DNA from: Methylobacterium jeotgali
GTDB taxonomy: Bacteria; Pseudomonadota; Alphaproteobacteria; Rhizobiales; Beijerinckiaceae
Reading direction: 5' to 3'
Assembly (NCBI RefSeq): GCF_022179345.1
Contig: NZ_BPQR01000022.1
Coordinates: 62,001 to 126,000, forward strand
Length of the DNA: 64,000 bases
The notes under the pieces are model-generated. The model saw nothing but the letters and a program-made list of their open reading frames with translations, was not told where the DNA came from and ran no database searches. Shown here one piece after another: positions 44,253 through 54,800 of this stretch (within the stretch, counting starts at the first letter, position 1; each line of letters begins with the position of its first letter). Both the position numbers and the translations under genes were made by a program.

Positions 44253-44266
44253 TGCAGTTAATTGCA
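44253..44266. repeat. Palindrome copy E (TGCAgTTAATTGCA)
   Basis: One mismatch to the consensus; the outer GTGC/GCAC arms are kept. It lies 40 bp downstream of the third XRE gene and 150 bp upstream of the hypothetical gene starting at 44103, both on the minus strand. Confidence 0.7.
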
Positions 44267-44305
44267 CGATAATGAGCAGTTTTTGACCCAGTTCGATTGC
44301 GTTGG

Positions 44306-44641
44306 TTATCCACGCGGGCGGAGCGCAGCGTCGATCACGCCCTGTATCCAGATCAGATCATGATTCGGCAGGCGTGCGAGCTGGGTCGTGATGGCGCTGA
44401 AGCGCTCGTCACGCAGGCGCCCGCCGCTTACTTCCGTGGTGAAGAGTTCGGCGGGATCGATCGAAAGAGCCTCCGCAAGGCGCTCGATCATCGGGAAGCG
44501 TGCCCCAGTGGCCCCGACCTCTATCTTCGAGACCATGTCCACACTGATGCCGGCTCGCTCGGCAAGAGCCTCTTGCGTCAGGCTGAGCCGCCGCCGGTGA
44601 GCCGCCACCAATCGCCCGAAGCGTATGCGCAGATCGGCCAT
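44306..44641 (-). CDS. XRE-family regulator (third)
   Basis: 111 residues. HTH_3 domain at about 8-65: RRLSLTQEALAERAGISVDM, then VSKIEVGATGARFPMIERLAEAL. The C-terminal 40 residues (SAITTQLARLPNHDLIWIQG) form a helix often seen in phage-type regulators. It is not close to the two 71-residue XRE proteins. It shares a direction with the hypothetical gene at 43555-44103 and could control it. Confidence 0.8.
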   Translation of the reverse strand: MADLRIRFGRLVAAHRRRLSLTQEALAERAGISVDMVSKIEVGATGARFPMIERLAEALSIDPAELFTTEVSGGRLRDERFSAITTQLARLPNHDLIWIQGVIDAALRPRG

Positions 44642-44806
44642 TCAGCCCTCCAAGGGCTGCTCTAGAACCAACGCCACGCATCGTTCATGGAAGATACTTA
44701 CGGGTTTGCGGTGTACGGTAATTCACTTGCAACCTTCCGTAATCTCAATACGAAGAAGGGCCACTATCGTAACTCGGCTTGGCCTGCCGGTCGGAACAGT
44801 AGCTAC

Positions 44807-45418
44807 ATGGCCACTCGTCACTGGGTTCTCGGCACCTTGGCCGCGATCATCGCGCTAGCGTCGCTGGGAACTTTGATACCTCCCGAAGGCGGTAGTGGAT
44901 CGAACGGTCGTTCAGCAGCGGGCAACGAGCCGACGGGAAAGCCAACCGCCGGATCGGTCGAGCCCGTTTCGCCCTGGGCCTACATCATGCCTGCGCCTTA
45001 CGATGCGCAGCCCAAACTGGCCTATGATTTCGGCCTCCGATTGGACATGAGCGATGCGATCCTGACGGCGTCGGGCTACCCCCTCATTCTAACCGTGGCC
45101 GAGATGCCGGCGTGCGCGACGCCGTGGCTGGCAAAGGAGGCGATCGACGCCTTCAAGCAGCAGGATCGTCGGTGGGTCGACAGCACGAAGGACTGCTTGG
45201 TGATCCCGGCTGGGACCTACGGCGAGTGGCTGAAGCCTTTCGTACCCCCGGAGGCTGGTAGGTTCCGATTCGCTCTCAGAGATGGCAGCCGGCTCACCCT
45301 CTATGGGCCAGCCAACACCCTATCGAGCCTTCAAGGGACCTTCGCGCTGCCGTCCCTATCTGCCGCGCGGAAGGAGGCCATGGGAGGCGCGCCTGAACCG
45401 GAGAAGCGCGCCCCATAA
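44807..45418 (+). CDS. Island right-end hypothetical membrane-anchored protein
   Basis: 203 residues from the ATG at 44807. An N-terminal hydrophobic segment (HWVLGTLAAIIALASLGTLI) predicts a membrane anchor or signal, followed by a Gly/Ser-rich linker and a soluble domain with two or three cysteines (EMPACATPWLAKEA, STKDCLVIP). No family recognised. A frameshifted partial copy lies at 27323-27540, outside the left att site. It is the last gene before the right att, so it may be a marker of this element family. Confidence 0.65.
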   Translation: MATRHWVLGTLAAIIALASLGTLIPPEGGSGSNGRSAAGNEPTGKPTAGSVEPVSPWAYIMPAPYDAQPKLAYDFGLRLDMSDAILTASGYPLILTVAEMPACATPWLAKEAIDAFKQQDRRWVDSTKDCLVIPAGTYGEWLKPFVPPEAGRFRFALRDGSRLTLYGPANTLSSLQGTFALPSLSAARKEAMGGAPEPEKRAP

Positions 45419-45460
45419 CGTCCTGTTCCAAACGAGCCTCAGTGTAATCCTCTCATGAAA

Positions 45461-45479
45461 TGCGGACGCAATGCGGACA
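45461..45479. promoter_or_regulatory. Tandem TGCGGACA motif, probable integrase arm site (right)
   Basis: TGCGGACGCAATGCGGACA matches 27823-27841 at 17 of 19 positions, same orientation, and sits about 50 bp inside the right att core. Confidence 0.6.
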
Positions 45480-45527
45480 CGACTCCTGATACGATTTCTC
45501 GCGTATGAGCTAAGTCATTGAAAGGAT

Positions 45528-45603
<76 letters not shown>

Positions 45604-45777
45604 GCGCCGGGAGCCGGCGGAGTGCCGGTGGGGAAGCGCTCTGGGCGCGTCCGGACGGCGGGGCTGGCATAGGTGAGCGGCCTGCCGCGGTCAATCGCGC
45701 GCGGGCGCCGCGGAGGCGGGGCGGAGGGGCGCGCGGGCCCTCCCGTTCCGGCGGCTGCGGGCCTATAGCCGTCGGCG

Positions 45778-46887
45778 ATGCCTGCGCCCGGCCTGCCTCG
45801 TTCGGTCCTGTCCGCCCCGGAGCACCCGGCTCGCGCCGGGGCGCCGGGGAGCGATGCCTGGCGGTGCTTCTGCGCGGGGTTCCTCGGGCTCGCGCTCGTT
45901 CTCGGACTCGCGGCGGTGGCGGGGATCGCGCTGCTCGATCCCTATGGCCTGCGGGCGGCGCCGGGGCGGATGCCGGGCCCGCTCATGGATGGCAACCAGC
46001 GCTTCATGTACCCCCAGGTGGTGCGCTCGGGCGCCTACGACGCGGCGGTGTTCGGCACCTCCACCGCGCGCCTGCTCGATCCGCGCGACCTCGACGCGGC
46101 CTTCGAGCACCGCTTCGCCAACCTCGCCATGAACGCCGCGACGCCCTGGGAGCAGGCGAGCCTCGCCCGGCTCTTCCTGCGGCAGGGCCCGGCGAAGGCG
46201 GTGCTGTTCGCCCTCGACGCCACCTGGTGCGACGCCGACGCCGACCGGCGGCGCACGACGTTCCGCCCCTTCCCGCCCTGGCTCTACGAGCCGGATCCCT
46301 CCTTCGGCGTGCTGCGCCAGGCGAACTGGCAGGCGCTGACCGTGGCGGGCCGCGTGCTGCTCGCCCGGCTCGGACTCGAGAAGCCCCGGCTGCGGGCGGA
46401 CGGCTACGGCGTCTTCACGCCGCCGGAGGCGGCCTACGACGCCGCCCGCGCGGCCGCCCATATCCATGGCGGCGGCAGCGCCGTCGAGGACGCTCCGCCG
46501 GCCGAGACGGAGGCCGCGCCGCAGGGCGAGGCCATGCCGGCGCTCGGCTGGCTCGACGAGCTGCTCGCCGCGCTGCCGGAAGAGACGCTGCGCCTCGTCG
46601 CCTTCATGCCCGTGCACGTCGCCGCGCAGCCCGTGCCGGGCTCGAAGCGGGCCGCCCGCGAGGCCGACTGCAAGGCACGGGTCGCCGCGATCGGCCGGGC
46701 GCGGGGGGCGGGCGTGGTCGATTTCCGTGTCCCCTCCCCGGTCACGACGCGGGACGCCAACTACTGGGACGCCCTGCACTACCGCCTGCCGGTGGCGCCC
46801 CGCATCGTCGCGGCGCTCGCCGCCGCGCGGGCCGGCGGGGGCGACGATCCTGACGGGTTCTACCGGGTGCTCGCAAGGCCCCGGTAA
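45778..46887 (+). CDS. SGNH/DltD-like membrane-anchored protein
   Basis: 369 residues: a membrane segment at about 33-53 (GFLGLALVLGLAAVAGIALL), then an extracytoplasmic domain beginning YDAAVFGTSTARLLDP, which looks like block I of SGNH hydrolases (Ser in GTST). A late DALHYRLPVA segment matches the Asp-x-x-His block. A low-complexity Ala/Glu-rich insert occurs at about 228-255. Such proteins modify or assist modification of surface polymers; the substrate here is unknown. Confidence 0.6.
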   Translation: MPAPGLPRSVLSAPEHPARAGAPGSDAWRCFCAGFLGLALVLGLAAVAGIALLDPYGLRAAPGRMPGPLMDGNQRFMYPQVVRSGAYDAAVFGTSTARLLDPRDLDAAFEHRFANLAMNAATPWEQASLARLFLRQGPAKAVLFALDATWCDADADRRRTTFRPFPPWLYEPDPSFGVLRQANWQALTVAGRVLLARLGLEKPRLRADGYGVFTPPEAAYDAARAAAHIHGGGSAVEDAPPAETEAAPQGEAMPALGWLDELLAALPEETLRLVAFMPVHVAAQPVPGSKRAAREADCKARVAAIGRARGAGVVDFRVPSPVTTRDANYWDALHYRLPVAPRIVAALAAARAGGGDDPDGFYRVLARPR

Positions 46888-46899
46888 GGGCCGCGATCC

Positions 46900-47154
46900 T
46901 TAGGCGGCCGGCCGCTCGAAGGCGGCGCCGATCTCCTCGGCCGTGCGCCAGACCGCCACGCAGACGCGGGCGTCGGCGAGATGGCGGGAGGAGAGGAGGA
47001 AGGTCTCCGGCACGTCCGAGGTGTCGGGCATGGTCAGCCGCACCCCGCTGGCGGAGATATCGTAGACGAGACAGGCGATCGAGCGGTGCTCGTCGACGGC
47101 GATGACGGCGCTCTCGTCGACGCGATGGCGCGGCGCGGCTCGGCGGTCCTGCAT
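46900..47154 (-). CDS. PilZ-domain protein
   Basis: 84 residues forming a short PilZ domain: the RRAAPRHRV arginine motif at about 4-12 and YDISASGVRLTM matching the D/N-x-S-x-x-G motif. These bind cyclic di-GMP in canonical members. There is no output domain, so it would act as an adaptor. The gene stands between convergent and same-strand neighbours with no operon partner. Confidence 0.82.
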   Translation of the reverse strand: MQDRRAAPRHRVDESAVIAVDEHRSIACLVYDISASGVRLTMPDTSDVPETFLLSSRHLADARVCVAVWRTAEEIGAAFERPAA

Positions 47155-47346
47155 CGGTGGCGGATTCCTCTGCGAGCATGCCGGTCCGCCTCGCGGACGG
47201 CGTTCGGTTTCGGTGACGGCATCGTCCCGGTCGGGAATGCGCCTTGAATTCAGATTGCGCGCGAACCTTTCAGAGCCCGTTCCGCGGATCGTTCAAATTG
47301 CGCGGGCTCGCCGGTCTGTGACGACCGGAATGCCGCAGGCTTGGGC

Positions 47347-48573
47347 TCAGGAGCGCGGCAGCATCCGGTCGCTGACGATGCGGCGCTGGATCTCGCTGGT
47401 GCCCTCGAAGATCGTCGTCAGCCGCGCGTCGCGCCAGTATCGCTCGACCCGGCGCTCGGTGGTGTAGCCGTTGCCGCCGTGGAGCTGCATCGCCTGGTTC
47501 GTCACCCGCACCGCCATCTCGGTGGCGAGCAGCTTCACCATCGCGGATTCGCTCTCGGCCGGCTCGCCCTGGTCGAGCAGGTGGGCGACCTGCTGCCAGA
47601 AGGCGCGGGCTTGAGCCACCTCCGCCGCCATGTCGGCCAGCGCGAAGCGCAGAGCCTGGAAGTCGCCGATCGGGTGGCCGAACTGCTCCCGCTCCTGAAG
47701 GTAGGCCTGGGTGTCCTCGACCGCCGCGCGGGCGACGCCGACGGCGCGGGCCGCGGTATGGACGCGGGCGATGTTGAGGCCCCGCTGCACCGAGGCGAAG
47801 CCGCCGGAATCCGCGTCCGCGCCCTCGTCGCCGTAGAGCCCGGTGAGGCGGTCGCTCTCGGGCACCCGCACCCCGTCGAGTTCGAGCTGCCAGGTGAGGA
47901 AGCCGTGATAGCCGATCTTGTCGATCGGGTGCCCGGTCATGCCGACGGGGAAGGTGCCGGGCTCCTTGACCACGAGGAAGGGCTCGAGCCCCGCCGAGCG
48001 CGGTTCTCCGGGCTCCGGGTCGCGGGTGCGGGCGAGGACCTCGACGAAGTCGGCCGCGAGCGCGAAGCCCGCCCAGCGCTTGGTGCCCGTGAGCACCCAG
48101 GCGTCGCCCTCGCGCACGGCCCGCGTCTCGACGCCGGCGAGGTCGGAGCCGGCGCCGGGCTCGGACAGCGCGATGGCGCCGATCCATTTTCCGCGGGCGG
48201 ACTTGGCGAGAAGCGTGCGGCGGCGCTCCTCGTCCAGAGTCTGCGTGCCGAGCCCCTGCCCGCGGGCGAGGATGCTGCCGACCGAAAGCCAGGCCCGGGC
48301 GAGCTCCTCCGAGACGAGGCAATACTCGAATACGCCGAGCCCGAGGCCGCCATGCTCCCTGGGGATGGTGATGCCGAACCAGCCCTTTTCCGCCATCGCC
48401 TCGATCAGCGAGCGGGGCATCTCGGCCTTCTCCCGGTCGAGCCGGTCGGCGAGCGGCAGCACGGTGTCGCGGGCGAAGGCGCGGGCCTCCTGCTGCAGGG
48501 CGACACGGGCCTCTCTCCGCCACGGCGGCAGCAGCTCCGGCGGGCGCGGTTCCTTGATCTCCCGCTGCGTCAT
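47347..48573 (-). CDS. Acyl-CoA dehydrogenase
   Basis: 408 residues with the full ACAD fold: N-terminal helical domain, the FAD-binding middle region ([30 protein letters not shown]) and the C-terminal helical domain with the base Glu in [19 protein letters not shown]. It oxidises an acyl-CoA to the 2-enoyl-CoA; chain length cannot be read. No ETF or thiolase gene is adjacent. Confidence 0.9.
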   Translation of the reverse strand: MTQREIKEPRPPELLPPWRREARVALQQEARAFARDTVLPLADRLDREKAEMPRSLIEAMAEKGWFGITIPREHGGLGLGVFEYCLVSEELARAWLSVGSILARGQGLGTQTLDEERRRTLLAKSARGKWIGAIALSEPGAGSDLAGVETRAVREGDAWVLTGTKRWAGFALAADFVEVLARTRDPEPGEPRSAGLEPFLVVKEPGTFPVGMTGHPIDKIGYHGFLTWQLELDGVRVPESDRLTGLYGDEGADADSGGFASVQRGLNIARVHTAARAVGVARAAVEDTQAYLQEREQFGHPIGDFQALRFALADMAAEVAQARAFWQQVAHLLDQGEPAESESAMVKLLATEMAVRVTNQAMQLHGGNGYTTERRVERYWRDARLTTIFEGTSEIQRRIVSDRMLPRS

Positions 48574-48659
48574 GCCGCCTCCGCCTCTCTCTCGTCGCGC
48601 CTTCGAGGGCGTGCGGCGTCAAACGGCGCCGGTCCGTGCCGGTTCCCACCCCCTTGACC

Positions 48660-48674
48660 TTCCCATGATGGGAA
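48660..48674. promoter_or_regulatory. CueR-type operator upstream of copA
   Basis: Perfect dyad TTCCCAT-G-ATGGGAA directly after a TTGACC -35 element (48654-48659), inside the spacer, as in MerR-family copper promoters (ACCTTCC...GGAAGG-like). An elongated 19-bp spacer would put the -10 near 48679-48684 and the transcript start near 48691, almost at the ATG. Confidence 0.7.
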
Positions 48675-48691
48675 GCTCCATCTCACGCGGC

Positions 48692-51172
48692 ATGTTGCGA
48701 GACCCCGACCCTTCGGCCCTGCCGGACCGTGACGACACCGCCGCCCCCGAGGACGCAGGCCGCCTGCGCCTTCCGATCGAGGGCATGAGCTGCGCCGCCT
48801 GCGCGGGACGCATCGAGCGGGCGCTGGCCGGGCTGCCCGGCGTGCGGGAGGTGGCGGTGAACCTCGCCGCGCAGCGCGCGAGCCTGATCGCGCCTGTGGG
48901 GCTTCCCGCCGCCGCGATCGCGTCCGCTGTCGAGGAGGCGGGCTACGCCGTCCCGACCGAGACCCACGACCTCGCCGTCGCGGGCATGACCTGCGCCTCC
49001 TGTGCCGGCCGCGTCGAGCGGGCGCTCGGCGCGGTGCCCGGCGTCGTCGGGGCCGCCGTCAACCTCGCCGCGGAGCGGGTGCGCGTCACCGCGCTCGGAG
49101 GCGCCGTCGCGGTCGCCGATCTCGTCGCGGCGGTGGCGGCGGCCGGCTACGAGGCGAGGCCCCTCGACGCCGGGGCTCCGGTCGCCGGAGAGAAACCCGC
49201 CGCGTCGGCCGGCCTCGACCGCGAGCGAATGCAGGTCGGGCTCGCCCTGCTTCTCGCCCTGCCGCTCGTGGCGCCGATGCTCCTCGCGCCCTTCGGCGTC
49301 CACGGGATGCTGCCCGGATGGGTCCAGTGGGGGCTCGCCACCCCTGTACAGTTCTGGCTCGGCGCCCGCTTCTACCGGGCCGGCTGGTCGGCGCTGCGGG
49401 CGGGCGCCGGCAACATGGATCTGCTCGTCGCCCTCGGCACCTCCGCCGCCTACGGGCTCAGCCTGTACGGGCTCTGGCGGGGCGGCCATCTCTACTTCGA
49501 GGCCTCCGCCGTGGTGATCGCCCTGGTGCTGCTCGGCAAGGCGCTCGAGGCGCGCGCCCGCCGCCGCACCGGCTCGGCGCTCCGGGCGCTGGCGAGCTTG
49601 AGCCCGGAGCGGGCGCGCCTGCGCCATCCCGACGGGCGCGAGGAGGAGGTCGCGGCCGCGATCCTGCGGGTCGGCGACCGCGTGGTCGTGCGGCCCGGCG
49701 AGCGGGTGCCCGCCGACGGCACCGTCCGCGAGGGCGAGAGCGCCCTCGACGAGGCGCTCATCACCGGCGAGAGCCTGCCCGTGGAGAAGGGTCCCGGCGA
49801 CGCGGTGACGGGCGGCGCCGTCAACGGCAACGGCCTTCTCGTGATCGAGGTCCGGGCGGTCGGGGCGGAGACGCGGCTCGCCCGCATCGTCCGGCTGGTC
49901 GAGGATGCGCAGGGCGCCAAGGCACCCGTGCAGCACCTCGTGGACCGGGTGAGCGCGGTGTTCGTGCCCGCCGTGCTCGGGCTGGCCGCACTTACCCTCC
50001 TCGGCTGGCTGGTGGTCGGCGCCGGGCTGGAGACGGCGCTGGTCACCGCCGTCTCGGTGCTCGTCATCGCCTGCCCCTGCGCGCTCGGGCTCGCCACGCC
50101 CGCCGCGATCATGGCCGGCACCGGCGCGGCGGCCCGCCACGGCATCCTCATCCGCGATGCCGGCGTGCTCGAGGCGGCGCGGGGCATCGACACGATCACC
50201 TTCGACAAGACCGGAACCCTGACCGAGGGCCGCCCGACGCTCGCCGCCCTGGAACCGGCCGAGGGGACCGCGCGGGCGGAGGCCCTGCGGCTCGCCACCG
50301 CCGTGCAGGCCGGCAGCGCCCATCCCCTCGCCCGCGCCGTCACCGAGCGCGCCGCTTCCGAGGGGATCGCTGCGGCCCCCGCCTCGATGGTGCGGGCCCT
50401 CCCGGGCCGGGGCGTCTGCGCCCGCGTCGAGGGGCGCGACCTTGCGCTGGGCAGCCGCCGCCTGATGGAGGAGATCGGCGCGGCGCCGGGCGCCCTCGCC
50501 GGCCGGGCCTGGGCACTGGAGGCGGAGGGACGCACGGTCTCCTGGCTCGCCGAGATCGGGCCCTCCCCCCGCATCCTGGCGCTCCTCGCCTTCGGCGACG
50601 GCCTGCGGCCGGGCGCCGGGACCGCGCTGGCGGCCCTTCGCAACGCCGGCATCGCCTCGGTGATGCTCACCGGCGACGGTCAGGCCGCCGCCGAGGCCAC
50701 CGCCCGCGGGCTGGGGCTCGACCGGGTCGCGGCGGGCCTGCTGCCGGAGGACAAGGCCGCCGAGATCGGCCGGCTGAAGGCGCAGGGACACCGCGTCGCC
50801 ATGGTCGGCGACGGCATCAACGACGCGCCGGCGCTCGCCGCCGCCGATCTCGGCATCGCCATGGGCGGCGGCACCGAGGTCGCGGTGCAGGCGGCCGGCA
50901 TCACCCTGATGCGGGCCGACCCGGTGCTCGCCGCCGACGCCCTCGACATCGCCCGGAGGACCGATGCGCGGATCCGCCAGAACCTCGCCTTCGCCTTCGC
51001 CTACAACGTGATCGGCCTGCCGCTCGCCGCCTTCGGCCTGCTGAGCCCGGTGGTCGCCGGGGCGGCGATGGCCTTCTCCAGCGTCAGCGTGCTCGCCAAC
51101 GCCCTCGTCCTGACGCGGTGGCGGCCTGCGGCGGGCGTGCGTACCGGGAGGACCCCAGGGAGGACTTCATGA
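48692..51172 (+). CDS. copA: Copper-exporting P1B-type ATPase CopA
   Basis: About 826 residues. Two N-terminal heavy-metal-associated domains each have a metal site ([20 protein letters not shown]). The membrane core has the CPC motif ([13 protein letters not shown]), TGES actuator loop ([11 protein letters not shown]), the phosphorylation motif [11 protein letters not shown] in SAHPLARAV and the hinge [10 protein letters not shown]. It exports Cu(I) to the periplasm. An ATG at 48665 is rejected because it lies inside the operator; the ATG at 48692 leaves almost no leader. The stop overlaps cueR by 4 bases. Confidence 0.93.
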   Translation: MLRDPDPSALPDRDDTAAPEDAGRLRLPIEGMSCAACAGRIERALAGLPGVREVAVNLAAQRASLIAPVGLPAAAIASAVEEAGYAVPTETHDLAVAGMTCASCAGRVERALGAVPGVVGAAVNLAAERVRVTALGGAVAVADLVAAVAAAGYEARPLDAGAPVAGEKPAASAGLDRERMQVGLALLLALPLVAPMLLAPFGVHGMLPGWVQWGLATPVQFWLGARFYRAGWSALRAGAGNMDLLVALGTSAAYGLSLYGLWRGGHLYFEASAVVIALVLLGKALEARARRRTGSALRALASLSPERARLRHPDGREEEVAAAILRVGDRVVVRPGERVPADGTVREGESALDEALITGESLPVEKGPGDAVTGGAVNGNGLLVIEVRAVGAETRLARIVRLVEDAQGAKAPVQHLVDRVSAVFVPAVLGLAALTLLGWLVVGAGLETALVTAVSVLVIACPCALGLATPAAIMAGTGAAARHGILIRDAGVLEAARGIDTITFDKTGTLTEGRPTLAALEPAEGTARAEALRLATAVQAGSAHPLARAVTERAASEGIAAAPASMVRALPGRGVCARVEGRDLALGSRRLMEEIGAAPGALAGRAWALEAEGRTVSWLAEIGPSPRILALLAFGDGLRPGAGTALAALRNAGIASVMLTGDGQAAAEATARGLGLDRVAAGLLPEDKAAEIGRLKAQGHRVAMVGDGINDAPALAAADLGIAMGGGTEVAVQAAGITLMRADPVLAADALDIARRTDARIRQNLAFAFAYNVIGLPLAAFGLLSPVVAGAAMAFSSVSVLANALVLTRWRPAAGVRTGRTPGRTS

Positions 51173-51645
51173 AGATCGGCGAGGCGGCCCGCGCCTCCGG
51201 CGTGTCGGCCAAGATGATCCGCTACTACGAGAGCACCGGGCTGATCGCGCCCGCGGACCGCTCCGAATCCGGCTACCGGGACTACGCGGAGAGCGACGTC
51301 CACGCCCTGCGCTTCGTGCGCCGGGCCCGCGACCTCGGCTTCACGGTCGGGCAGATCGGCGATCTCCTCGCCCTGTGGCGGGACCGCAACCGCGCGAGCG
51401 CCGACGTGAAGCGCCTGGCGCTCGCCCATGTCGAGGCGCTGGAGCGCAAGGCCGCCGAGCTTCAGGCGATGAGCCGGACGCTCACCGAGCTCGCCTCCCG
51501 CTGCCACGGCGACGGCCGGCCCGACTGCCCGATCGTCGAGAGCCTCGCCGATGCGAGCCCGGCCAAGGCGCCCGGTGGCTCCGGCGCGCCGCTGTTCGGA
51601 CGCGGGCGGCCGGCCGCGGCCCGCGCCCGCGACCCGGAGGCGTGA
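51169..51645 (+). CDS. cueR: Copper-responsive MerR-family activator CueR
   Basis: 158 residues: a winged HTH at the N-terminus ([20 protein letters not shown]), a long dimerisation helix (about 75-115) and the metal-binding loop CHGDGRPDC, the C-x7-C spacing of CueR. A disordered Gly/Ala/Arg tail follows. It should activate the promoter upstream of copA, which also transcribes cueR, giving positive feedback. The ATG overlaps the copA stop. Confidence 0.92.
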   Translation: MKIGEAARASGVSAKMIRYYESTGLIAPADRSESGYRDYAESDVHALRFVRRARDLGFTVGQIGDLLALWRDRNRASADVKRLALAHVEALERKAAELQAMSRTLTELASRCHGDGRPDCPIVESLADASPAKAPGGSGAPLFGRGRPAAARARDPEA

Positions 51646-51818
51646 CCGGAGGCGGTTTGCGCCCGCGCCCGCCTGTGGCAGACACGGGGCCCGTCGGGAC
51701 CGCTCGGGAGGCGCCCCGCCCGTCCCTGGTTGGTCACGAGGCCGATGAGTCCGAGTTCAAGGCACTGCAGCGCCCCGAGAACCCTCTCCGCGACCGGCCT
51801 CCGGAGGCGCGCGGGCGC

Positions 51819-54800
51819 GTGAGCGATCCCAAGGTCGATCCCGAAGGCGATCGCAAGACCGATCACAAGAGCGATTCTCTCGCCTTCCTGTCCGGCGGCG
51901 GCGAGGCCGCGCGCATGATCCGCGCGCGGGACTGGACCGGCCATCCGCTCGGGCCCCCCGAGACCTGGCCGCCGGAGTTCCGCGCGGCGCTCAGCCTCGT
52001 GCTCAACTCCCCGGAGAGCATGATCCTGGCCTGGGGCCCGGACCTGCACTTCTTCTTCAACGACACCTACTTCCCGCTGCTCGGCCCCCGCCTGCCCTGG
52101 GCGATGGGCGAGCGCTTCGACCGGGTCTGGGCCGACGGCTGGGCCCAGGCCAAGCCGATCATCGACGCGGCGATGGAGGGGCGCGCCAAGCGCTTCGTCG
52201 ACCTGCCCTGGACCCTCGACACCGACCGGGGCGCCCGCGACACCTGGTGGACCTTCTCCTACTCGCGGGTGCTCGACGCGGCGGGACGGGTCGCGGGCCT
52301 TTTCATCTTCACCAACGAGACCACGGACCGGGTGCTCGGCGACGCGGCGCTGCGCGAGAGCGAGGAGCGGCTGCGCGTCGTCATCGAGGGCGCGAGGGAC
52401 CACGCCATCCTCACCACCGACCCGGACGGCCGCCTGACGAGCTGGTCGGCGGGCGCCGAGACCATCCTCGGCTGGACGGCGGCGGAGGCGGTCGGCCGGC
52501 CGGTCTCGATCCTGTTCACCCCCGAGGACCGGGCGGCGGGCGCCGACGCCCGCGAACGGGCCCGGGCCCTCGAGGAGGGCTCCGCGAGCGGGGGACGCTG
52601 GCACGTCGCCAGGGACGGCACGCAGGTCTACACGGATGGCAGCGTGCATCCGCTGCCGCCGGACGCCCAGGGGCGGGCGCGGGGGTTCATCAAGATCTTC
52701 CGCAACGAGACCGAGCGCCTGCGCAACGAGCTGCGCGTGCGCCGCGAGGTCGAGCGGCAGCGTACCAGCCTCCAGCAGATGCCGGGCTTCGCCGCCCTGC
52801 TCGCCGGCCCCGACCACGTCTTCGAGTACGTCAACGACGCCTACGTGGCGATCGCGGGGCCCCGCGACTTCATCGGGCGCCCCGTACGCGAGGTCTTCCC
52901 GGATCTCGCGGGCCAGAACTTCTTCGAGCTTCTCGACCGCGTCTACGCCACCGGCGAGCCGTTCTCGGCCCGTGCCATGCCCGTCCGGCTCGCCGGCGAG
53001 GACGAGGACCGGATCATCGACCTGCTCTACCAGCCGACCCGCGACGATTCCGGGCAGGTGACGGGCATCTTCGTCGGCGGCTACGACGCCACGCAGACGA
53101 ACCGCGTCGCCCGGGCGCTGGCCGAGAGCGAGACGCGCTACCGGACGCTGTTCAACTCCATCGACCAGGGCTTCTGCGTCATCGAGTTCATCGACGGGCC
53201 GCACGGCCCCTTGAGCGACTACGTCCATGTCGAGGCCAATCCCGCCTACACCCGCCATGCCGGCATCCCGGACGTCGTCGGGCAGCGGCTGCGTGGGATG
53301 GTGCCCGAGGAGGCCGAGGGCTGGCTCCAGCGCTACCGGCCGGTTCTCCTCAACGGCCGGCCGATCCGCTTCGAGCAGGAGCTCGTGGCCACGGGCCGGT
53401 TCCTGGAGGTCTCCTCCTTCCGCGTCGAGCCGCCGAGCCGGCGCGAGGTCGCGGTGCTGTTCCAGGACATCACCGCCCGCCGCCGGGCCGAGGCGGAGCT
53501 GCGCCGCCTCAACGAGACGCTGGAGCGGCGCGTCGCCGAGGCACTGGCCGAGCGCAAGCTCTTCGCCGACATCATCGAGGGCACGGACGCCTTCGTGCAG
53601 ATCCTCGATCCGCAGTTCCGCTGGCTCGCCATCAACCGGGCGGCGGTCGCCGAGTTCGAGCGCATCTACGGGGCGCGGCCGAGCCTCGGCGCCTCACCTC
53701 TCGACCTCCTCGATCACCTGCCGGAGCACCGGGAGGCGGTGCACCGGATCTGGGCGCGGGCGCTGGCCGGCGAGGAGTTCACCGAGGTCGCGGAGTTCGG
53801 CGATCCCGACCGCGACCGGCGCCACTACGAGATGCGCTACAGCACCCTGCGCGGGGCCGACGGCGCCGTGCAGGGCGCCTACCAGTTCGTCACCGACGTC
53901 ACCGAGCGCATCCGCGAGCAGGCGCGCCTCGCCGAGACCGAGGACGCCCTGCGCCAGTCGCAGAAGATGGAGGCGGTCGGGCAGCTCACCGGCGGCCTGG
54001 CCCACGACTTCAACAACCTGCTCGCGGGCATCTCCGGCAGCCTGGAGCTGATCCAGACCCGCCTGAGCCAGGGCCGGATCAACGACATCGAGCGCTACAT
54101 GACGGCCGCGCAGGGCGCCGCGCGCCGGGCGGCGGCGCTGACCCATCGCCTGCTCGCCTTCTCCCGCCGCCAGACGCTGGCCCCGAAGCCGACGAACGTG
54201 AACGCCCTCGTCGCCGGCATCGAGGACCTGATCCGCCGCACGGTCGGGCCGGCGATCCAGATCGAGGTGGTCGGCGCCTCCGGCCTGTGGCCCGCGCTGG
54301 TCGATCCCTCGCAGCTCGAGAACGCGCTGCTCAACCTCTGCATCAACGCCCGCGACGCCATGCCGGAAGGCGGCCGCATCACCATCGAGACGGCGAACAA
54401 GTGGCTCGACCACGCCGCCGCCCGTCTGCATGATATGCCGGAGGGTCAATACCTGTCGCTCTGCGTCACCGACACCGGCACCGGCATGTCGCCGGAGGTG
54501 GTGGCTCGCGCCTTCGAGCCGTTCTTCACGACGAAGCCCATCGGCCAGGGCACCGGGCTCGGCCTGTCGATGATCTACGGCTTCGCCAAGCAGTCGGGCG
54601 GGCAGGTGCGCATCTACTCGGAGCCCGGCGAGGGCACGACGATGTGCATCTACCTGCCCCGCTACCTCGGCGACGCCGAGCCCACCGACCCGCTGGCCGC
54701 CTTCGGCGCGCCGGCCCGCGCCGAGCAGGGCGAGACCGTGCTCGTCGTCGACGACGAGCCGACGGTGCGCATGCTCGTGGCCGACGTGCTGGAAGAGCTC

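Noticed and set aside
20173..44266. CRISPR-like repeat set from the recurring palindrome
   Set aside because: Copies are thousands of bases apart, very short and have no regular spacers or cas genes.
48665..48691. ATG at 48665 as copA start
   Set aside because: It lies inside the MerR-type operator and upstream of the predicted transcript start.
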